Assembly (NCBI GenBank): GCA_934167755.1
Contig: CAKPLT010000001.1
Span: 124,001 to 188,000 of the forward strand
Direction: 5' to 3'
DNA: 64,000 bases
Source of the DNA: an uncultured Clostridia bacterium
Lineage (GTDB): Bacteria; Bacillota; Clostridia; TANB77; CAG-508
This document shows positions 59,233 to 64,000 of this stretch, piece after piece. Every line of letters starts with the position of its first letter. Position 1 is the first letter of the stretch. The translations under genes and the position numbers were made by a program. The notes under the pieces were generated by a model, which had not been told where the DNA came from, made no database searches, and worked only from the letters and a program-made list of their open reading frames with translations.

Positions 59233-60870
59233 ATGGCTAAACAAATTAAATTTGGAGAAGATGCAAGAAAATCATTATTAGAAGGTGTCAATAAATTGGC
59301 AGACACAGTAAAAGTTACATTAGGACCAAAAGGAAGAAATGTAGTATTAGATAAAAATTTTGGAGCACCACTTATTACAAATGATGGTGTAACAATAGCA
59401 AAAGAAATTGAACTAGAAGATAAATTTGAAAACATGGGAGCTCGCTTAGTAAAAGAAGTTTCAACAAAAACAAATGATGTAGCAGGAGATGGAACTACAA
59501 CAGCAACAGTATTAGCTCAAGCAATGATAAAAGAAGGAGTTAAAAATGTAGCTGCAGGTGCAGATCCAATGGCAATCAAAAGAGGTATCGAAAAAGCAGT
59601 TGATGGAGCAGTTGAAGAACTAAAAGAAATTACATCACCAGTTAATGGAAAAGAAGATATAGCAAGAGTTGCAAGTATTTCTGCAAATAATTCAGAAGTA
59701 GGAAGTTTAATTGCAGATGCTATGGAAAAAGTATCAAAAGATGGAGTAATAACAATTGAAGAATCAAAAACATCAAATACAGAATTAAATGTAGTAGAAG
59801 GAATGCAATTTGACAAAGGATATGTATCACCTTATATGGTAACAGATACAGAAAAAATGGAAGCAATAGTTGACAATCCATACATATTAATAACAGATAG
59901 AAAAATAAGTAACATTCAAGAAATATTACCATTATTAGAAAATCTAATGCAATCATCTGGAAAATTAGTAATAATCTGTGATGATATTGAAAGTGAAGCA
60001 TTATCAACATTAATATTAAACAAATTAAGAGGAGTATTAAATGTTGTAGCTGTTAAAGCACCTGGATTTGGAGATAAGAGAAAAGCAATGTTAGAAGATA
60101 TTGCAATCTTAACAGGTAGTGAAGTAATTTCACAAGATTTAGGAATGGAATTAAAAGATACACAAATAGAACAACTAGGTAGAGCAAAACAAATAAAAGT
60201 ACAAAAAGAAAATACAATAATTGTTGATGGCTCAGGAGATAAAGAAGCTATTTCAACAAGAGTTAAACAAATAAAAGCTCAAATTGAAGAAACAAAGAGT
60301 GAATTTGATAAAGAAAATTTACAAGAAAGATTAGCTAAAATTGCTGGAGGAGTTGCAGTAATTGGTGTTGGAGCAGCAACAGAAGTTGAAATGAAAGATA
60401 AGAAACTAAGAATTGAAGATGCTCTTTCTGCAACAAAAGCAGCAGTTGAAGAAGGAATTGTAGCTGGTGGAGGAACGGCATATGTAAATATTATTCCAGC
60501 AGTTGAAAAAATAGCTAAATCTTTAAATGGCGGAGAAAAATTAGGTGCTGAAATAGTGTTAAAAGCATTAGAAGAACCAGTAAAACAAATTGCAAGAAAT
60601 GCAGGATTAGAACCAGCAGTTATTTTGGAAAATGTAAAGAAATCAGCAGTTGGATTCGGATTTGATGCTGATAAAGAACAATATGTTGATATGAAAAAGG
60701 CTGGAATTGTTGATCCAACTAAAGTTACAAGAAGTGCATTACAAAATGCAGCATCAATTGCAGCTATGGTATTAACAACTGAAAGTTTAGTAACAGATGC
60801 ACCAGAACCTAAAGGTTGTGGCTGTGGAAATAACCATGAAATGGATAATGGAATGGGTGGAATGTATTAG
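59233..60870 (+). CDS. groEL: Chaperonin GroEL
   Basis: 545 residues. VTLGPKGRNVVLDK, GDGTTTATVLAQA (ATP site) and VEEGIVAGGGTAYVN are diagnostic. The C-terminus ends in Gly/Met-rich GCGCGNN..GMGGMY, the typical flexible tail. It folds proteins with GroES in the cytosol. GAGAGGAG before the ATG; a terminator follows. Confidence 0.98.
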   Translation: MAKQIKFGEDARKSLLEGVNKLADTVKVTLGPKGRNVVLDKNFGAPLITNDGVTIAKEIELEDKFENMGARLVKEVSTKTNDVAGDGTTTATVLAQAMIKEGVKNVAAGADPMAIKRGIEKAVDGAVEELKEITSPVNGKEDIARVASISANNSEVGSLIADAMEKVSKDGVITIEESKTSNTELNVVEGMQFDKGYVSPYMVTDTEKMEAIVDNPYILITDRKISNIQEILPLLENLMQSSGKLVIICDDIESEALSTLILNKLRGVLNVVAVKAPGFGDKRKAMLEDIAILTGSEVISQDLGMELKDTQIEQLGRAKQIKVQKENTIIVDGSGDKEAISTRVKQIKAQIEETKSEFDKENLQERLAKIAGGVAVIGVGAATEVEMKDKKLRIEDALSATKAAVEEGIVAGGGTAYVNIIPAVEKIAKSLNGGEKLGAEIVLKALEEPVKQIARNAGLEPAVILENVKKSAVGFGFDADKEQYVDMKKAGIVDPTKVTRSALQNAASIAAMVLTTESLVTDAPEPKGCGCGNNHEMDNGMGGMY

Positions 60871-60895
60871 AAAAGTGGCGAGAGCCACTTTTTTA
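60871..60895. terminator. Terminator between groEL and the HD gene
   Basis: AAAAGTGGC / GCCACTTTTTT with GAGA loop; its right side includes the stop codon of the minus-strand HD gene. Confidence 0.85.
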
Positions 60896-61972
60896 GTTAT
60901 ATGGTTTGAAATCAAAATCAAATCCTATATAAGTATGTAATTTCATATTTAAAAAATTATTTATATCATTATTAGCTTGAGAAGAAACATCAGAAATTCT
61001 ACAAGCTTTATTATTGTAAATAACCAAAGGATTAATATATCTTTTTTTGCCTTTTACAGTTGTACAATAAATTTTATCATTAGGAAAGTCACTTTTATAT
61101 ACAGAACTTCTAGTAACATTCTCAAAAAGATTAAATGAATTTCTTATATAAGAATCATCACAGGTTTTAATCAATTGTAATACTTCTGCTTCTGAAAGAG
61201 TGTATAAATCATCAATAGTGATATATCCTTTTTTATGCATTGATTTCATAATATCTGCAATGAATTGCATACATAATCTATCTTCATCTTCAATCCAACG
61301 AGGCCATAGTTTTGAAATATCATGGATGAAACTTTCACATATTTTAACATCTTTAAATGTAAGTTCATCAATATTGTTTTCATTTTTTGATATAATTACA
61401 TTATTATAATATTTTTCAATAGAATCAAGCTCGAAAACTCTAACTTGATAAAGTCCACCAGATAATGTATATTCGAAACGGTCGGCACTTAACATTGGTG
61501 TATCATTATCAGCAATTGGATAAATGTGATAATCAGAAACTTCTTCAATTTTGATATTATCTTTATTTAGTAAATTCATTATTTCTTTTGAATTTCTAAT
61601 TATTTGTTCAGTTCTTTCTTCGGTAGACTCTTGAGTTTCTGAATCTCCATTCATAAAGTCTATACAATGCTTAAATGTTGGTGTTGCAATATCATGAAAT
61701 AAACCAGAAAGAGTTTGTTTTTTATCATGTGTAAAATTCCATATTATAAGTGCTACTGCTACACTATGAGTTAATGATGAATAAAAATATTTATCAGTAT
61801 ATACTTTTGTATATAAAGTACCACAAGACATGCCTATTTTATCTAATCTTAACATTTCTGGTGTATATATGTAGTCTAATAACCATTCAGGAAATTGTGG
61901 AGATAATATTTTTAGGTAATTTTGTATTTCTTCATTTAAACTTTCTATATATTTGTTCATGTTTTGTTTCAT
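60893..61972 (-). CDS. HD-domain phosphohydrolase-like protein
   Basis: 359 residues from the ATG at 61972 behind AGGAAAGG; an ATG 12 bases later is also possible. SLTHSVAVALIIWNFTHDKKQTLSGLFHDIATPTFKHCIDF contains the HD motif (H..HD..), and DADRFEYTL-type sequence SADRFEYTLSGG supplies the last Asp. Resembles dGTPase/HD hydrolases that act on nucleotides; exact substrate unknown. Single-gene unit convergent with groEL. Confidence 0.8.
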   Translation of the reverse strand: MKQNMNKYIESLNEEIQNYLKILSPQFPEWLLDYIYTPEMLRLDKIGMSCGTLYTKVYTDKYFYSSLTHSVAVALIIWNFTHDKKQTLSGLFHDIATPTFKHCIDFMNGDSETQESTEERTEQIIRNSKEIMNLLNKDNIKIEEVSDYHIYPIADNDTPMLSADRFEYTLSGGLYQVRVFELDSIEKYYNNVIISKNENNIDELTFKDVKICESFIHDISKLWPRWIEDEDRLCMQFIADIMKSMHKKGYITIDDLYTLSEAEVLQLIKTCDDSYIRNSFNLFENVTRSSVYKSDFPNDKIYCTTVKGKKRYINPLVIYNNKACRISDVSSQANNDINNFLNMKLHTYIGFDFDFKPYN

Positions 61973-62061
61973 TCCTTTCCTAGTTGAAATTATAAATTTT
62001 TTAACTTTTGCTTTTTTATACATAAGTTATATCATAAATTATAAAAAATTTCAAAAAAAAC

Positions 62062-62090
62062 TTGAAAAATCACTAAAATAACAGTATAAT
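62062..62090 (+). promoter_or_regulatory. tRNA-Arg(ACG) promoter
   Basis: TTGAAA, 17 bp, TATAAT, 15 bp before the tRNA. Confidence 0.65.
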
Positions 62091-62105
62091 AGTTATTGTG
62101 TAGAT

Positions 62106-62182
<77 letters not shown>

Positions 62183-62222
62183 ACGATATATTTGTTCGAA
62201 TTTTTTATAGAGTAGATGATAT

Positions 62223-62250
62223 AAAATCAATCAGAAATGGTTGATTTTTT
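62223..62250 (+). terminator. Terminator after tRNA-Arg(ACG)
   Basis: AAAATCAATC / GGTTGATTTTTT. Confidence 0.75.
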
Positions 62251-62334
62251 ATATACTAGGATCATAGTATATAAAAAGCTACAATCTCCAGGCATTCTAG
62301 ATTTCATAGCTTCGATTGGAAACTCAAATGGAGC

Positions 62335-62379
62335 GAGAACAAATTAAAGAAAAATTAAAAATTTTTCTTATTTGTTCTC
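62335..62379. repeat. Inverted repeat in the gap before ydcF
   Basis: Arms GAGAACAAAT..AAGAAAAATT and its complement. The rest of the 62251-62496 gap shows no coding sequence; the stretch around 62275-62335 (CTACAATCTCCAGG..) may also be structured. Confidence 0.55.
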
Positions 62380-62496
62380 AATCTGACAATACAAAAATTT
62401 AAAAGCATCTCAGAAAATGTAGAGACATTTTTCTGTAAAAGGTAACTATCTATTTGAGGGGGAAAGAAATTTAAATTCGAAAGGAGTTTTTAATTT

Positions 62497-63186
62497 ATGA
62501 AGGATATGAATTATATTCAAATTTTATGGGACTATATGAAAATGAATCATGATCTTAAAAAATCAGATTGTATTATTGGGTTAGGGACAATTGATATAAA
62601 TGTTGCTAATATTACATCAGAATTATATTTAAACGGATATGCTAATAAAATAATATTTTCTGGAGGTTTGGGAAAAATTACATACAAATTATGGAATGAA
62701 ACTGAAGCAGAAAAATTTACTGAAATTGCTATAAAAAAAGGAATTTCAAGAAAAGATATATATTTAGAAAAAGAGTCAACAAATACAGGAGATAATTTTA
62801 GATTTTCAAAAAAATTAATAGAAAAGGAAAAATTAAATATAAAATCATGTATAGTTGTGTGTAAACCATATGATGAAAAAAGGGCGTATGCAGCATTTAA
62901 GAAAATAATGCCAGAATATGATGTTATAATTCATTCAGAAAACATTAGCTGTGAAGAATATTATAAAAGGTATGACAATGAATGGATTGATGTTTTGGTT
63001 GGGGATGTTCAGAGAATGAAAGCATTTTACGAAAAAGGGTGGCAAATAAAAATGGAAATTCCACAAGAAGTATGGAATGCGTATGAAACTTTAGTAAAAA
63101 GAGGATACAATAAATTTGTTTTGAAAAATATATATGATGAAGGAGATAAGAAAAATATTGAGAAAAAATTAAATGAGGTTTTATAA
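62497..63186 (+). CDS. YdcF-family (DUF218) protein
   Basis: 229 residues. DCIIGLGTIDINVANITSELYLNGYANKIIFSGG followed by ESTNTGDNFRFSKKLI and SCIVVCKPYDEKRAYAAFKKI is the DUF218/YdcF pattern (GxG, FSGG, ExxSxNT). Cytosolic form without the membrane anchor of SanA/ElyC. Known members bind S-adenosylmethionine or act near envelope precursors; the function here is unknown. AAAGGAG before the ATG. Confidence 0.85.
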   Translation: MKDMNYIQILWDYMKMNHDLKKSDCIIGLGTIDINVANITSELYLNGYANKIIFSGGLGKITYKLWNETEAEKFTEIAIKKGISRKDIYLEKESTNTGDNFRFSKKLIEKEKLNIKSCIVVCKPYDEKRAYAAFKKIMPEYDVIIHSENISCEEYYKRYDNEWIDVLVGDVQRMKAFYEKGWQIKMEIPQEVWNAYETLVKRGYNKFVLKNIYDEGDKKNIEKKLNEVL

Positions 63187-63453
63187 TTGCAAAAGAAATA
63201 ATTAAATAAAAAATTAATATTAATTTCTGTAAATAATTTTTTTATATAGATTATACTATATAATTATGATGAATAGATTTAGAAAAAATTTATGGGGGAA
63301 ATTGAAAGGAAAATTGTTGTAGGCAGAAGTATTGAAAAGGATAATAAAAACAATATTTTAAATGCTTGAAGATAATAAGATATATCCTTTAGATTAATGG
63401 GTAAAAACATAATAAAAAATTGCTTGCTAAAATTGCAAACAACTTTTAATATT
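63187..63453. other. Intergenic, no gene seen
   Basis: A 25-codon frame from 63292 lacks a ribosome site. On the minus strand 63414-63447 is a terminator for tRNA-fMet (TTGTTTGC / GCAAGCAATTTTTT). Confidence 0.5.
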
Positions 63454-63529
63454 TGGTTGCGGGAGTAGGACTCGAACCTACGACCTTTGGGTTATGAGCC
63501 CAACGAGCTGCCAACTGCTCCATCCCGCG
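63454..63529 (-). tRNA. Initiator tRNA-fMet (anticodon CAT)
   Basis: Minus strand: acceptor CGCGGGA/TCCCGCA with the C1-A72 mismatch of initiators, anticodon stem TTGGG/CCCAA with three G-C pairs, loop CTCATAA, T-loop TTCGAGT, encoded CCA. Confidence 0.93.
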
Positions 63530-63828
63530 ATGTAACAATTATTATTATAAGACTAAACAATAATTTTGTCAATAGATTTCAATAAATTCATAAAAATTAT
63601 ATATATTTTATTGTATATTATATTCAGTTGTAAAAAATTTATTACATAATTTTAATAGTATTATCATTGATTTTATTAAAAATCCATGATATAATATTTA
63701 CATAATTTTGTAAATATTATGGAGTAACATTTTTTCCATAATAGTAACAAATGTCTATAAAAAGGAGAGTGATACCACAAGTAAATTTGTAACAATTAAA
63801 AAACAAAACAAAAAGGAGGACTACAATA
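63530..63828. other. Intergenic leader of the last gene
   Basis: Very AT-rich. ATTATGGA / TCCATAAT arms around 63715-63740 make a possible hairpin. No coding sequence supported; AAAAGGAGG at 63811-63819 serves the gene at 63829. Confidence 0.5.
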
Positions 63829-64000
63829 GTGTTACAGTTTCAAACAAAATCTATTGACATCTGCCGGATTAGTAAAATACTTGTAAAATATAATATTAAG
63901 TCTAGTATAACTGATTCGGTAATTACTTTAGAGGGCGATATTTCTGATGATTTGCTTATGAAACTTTGTGATGCCATTAACATCAATAGTGTTCAAAACT
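63829..64000 (+). CDS. Unknown protein (3' partial)
   Basis: GTG start nine bases after AAAAGGAGG; open to the end of the window (57 codons visible, VLQFQTKSIDICRISKILVKY..). Codon use is less A/T-biased than elsewhere (CTT, GGC, GCC, ATC), which may indicate recent transfer or a different constraint. No family recognisable from this part. Confidence 0.55.
   Translation, partial: MLQFQTKSIDICRISKILVKYNIKSSITDSVITLEGDISDDLLMKLCDAININSVQN

Noticed and set aside
63292..63369. 25-codon frame MGEIERKIVVGRS...
   Set aside because: The preceding bases lack a ribosome site and there is no family match.

Overview
The window is strongly AT-rich, gene-dense bacterial DNA. Leader-rich Gram-positive spacing, AGGAGG-type ribosome sites, a CIRCE operator, sortase-anchored proteins, DUF1836, ClpE and a PdaB-like sporulation deacetylase all point to a low-GC member of the Bacillota, most likely an uncultured gut Clostridia. 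No rRNA, CRISPR array or replication origin was seen. Four tRNAs are present.

Layout. 1-3.7 kb: end of an unknown gene, acpS, tatD, a frameshifted REP-associated (RAYT) transposase with four copies of its own palindromic repeat in the window, and a uracil-DNA glycosylase. 3.7-5.6 kb: a secreted protein with an LPKAG sorting signal and its sortase. 5.6-18.3 kb: housekeeping and metabolic genes (TM2/DUF2752/DUF4870 trio, GltD-like oxidoreductase, a putative zinc peptidase, Nudix, GH13 amylase, phosphatase, J-protein, SDR, superoxide dismutase) and a CadC/CadA-type metal efflux pair with a visible operator. 18.5-25.1 kb: an ABC exporter with two-component system (peptide-resistance type) and MalQ. 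25-31 kb: an acetyltransferase, an XRE regulator, a 15-residue peptide gene, an orphan GHKL kinase and a large LPKAG-anchored esterase with six Ig-like repeats.

31.3-40.6 kb is the standout. A 9.3-kb integrative element splits a PdaB-like polysaccharide deacetylase gene. Its ends are perfect 23-bp inverted repeats flanking a TG core, exactly the attP architecture of large serine integrases, and its right-hand gene is a large serine recombinase. Excision at TG would restore the deacetylase reading frame (253 codons). The cargo is an unusual operon: alpha/beta hydrolase, a WG-repeat/HIT-like protein, an 831-residue transglutaminase-like/phosphoribosyltransferase fusion, a NADAR-like protein and a second HIT-like protein, followed by an opposed radical-SAM gene. 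The domains point to NAD/ADP-ribose/nucleotide chemistry; a defence or conflict role is inference.

40.6-64 kb returns to core genes: two-OB SSB, a membrane GT-C-like protein, RluD, RluB, an S1 protein, ClpE, PgsA, Hsp20, PyrG with a leader terminator, GroES/GroEL under CIRCE, an HD hydrolase and YdcF. A second repeat family (paired GTACCCGGTCCC motifs) sits upstream of cadA, rluD and rluB.

Three genes (RAYT, ABC ATPase, serine recombinase) are frame-broken by four insertions that can all be read as one extra C placed directly before a conserved glycine GGA codon. This may be a systematic sequence artefact, so those genes may be intact in the organism.
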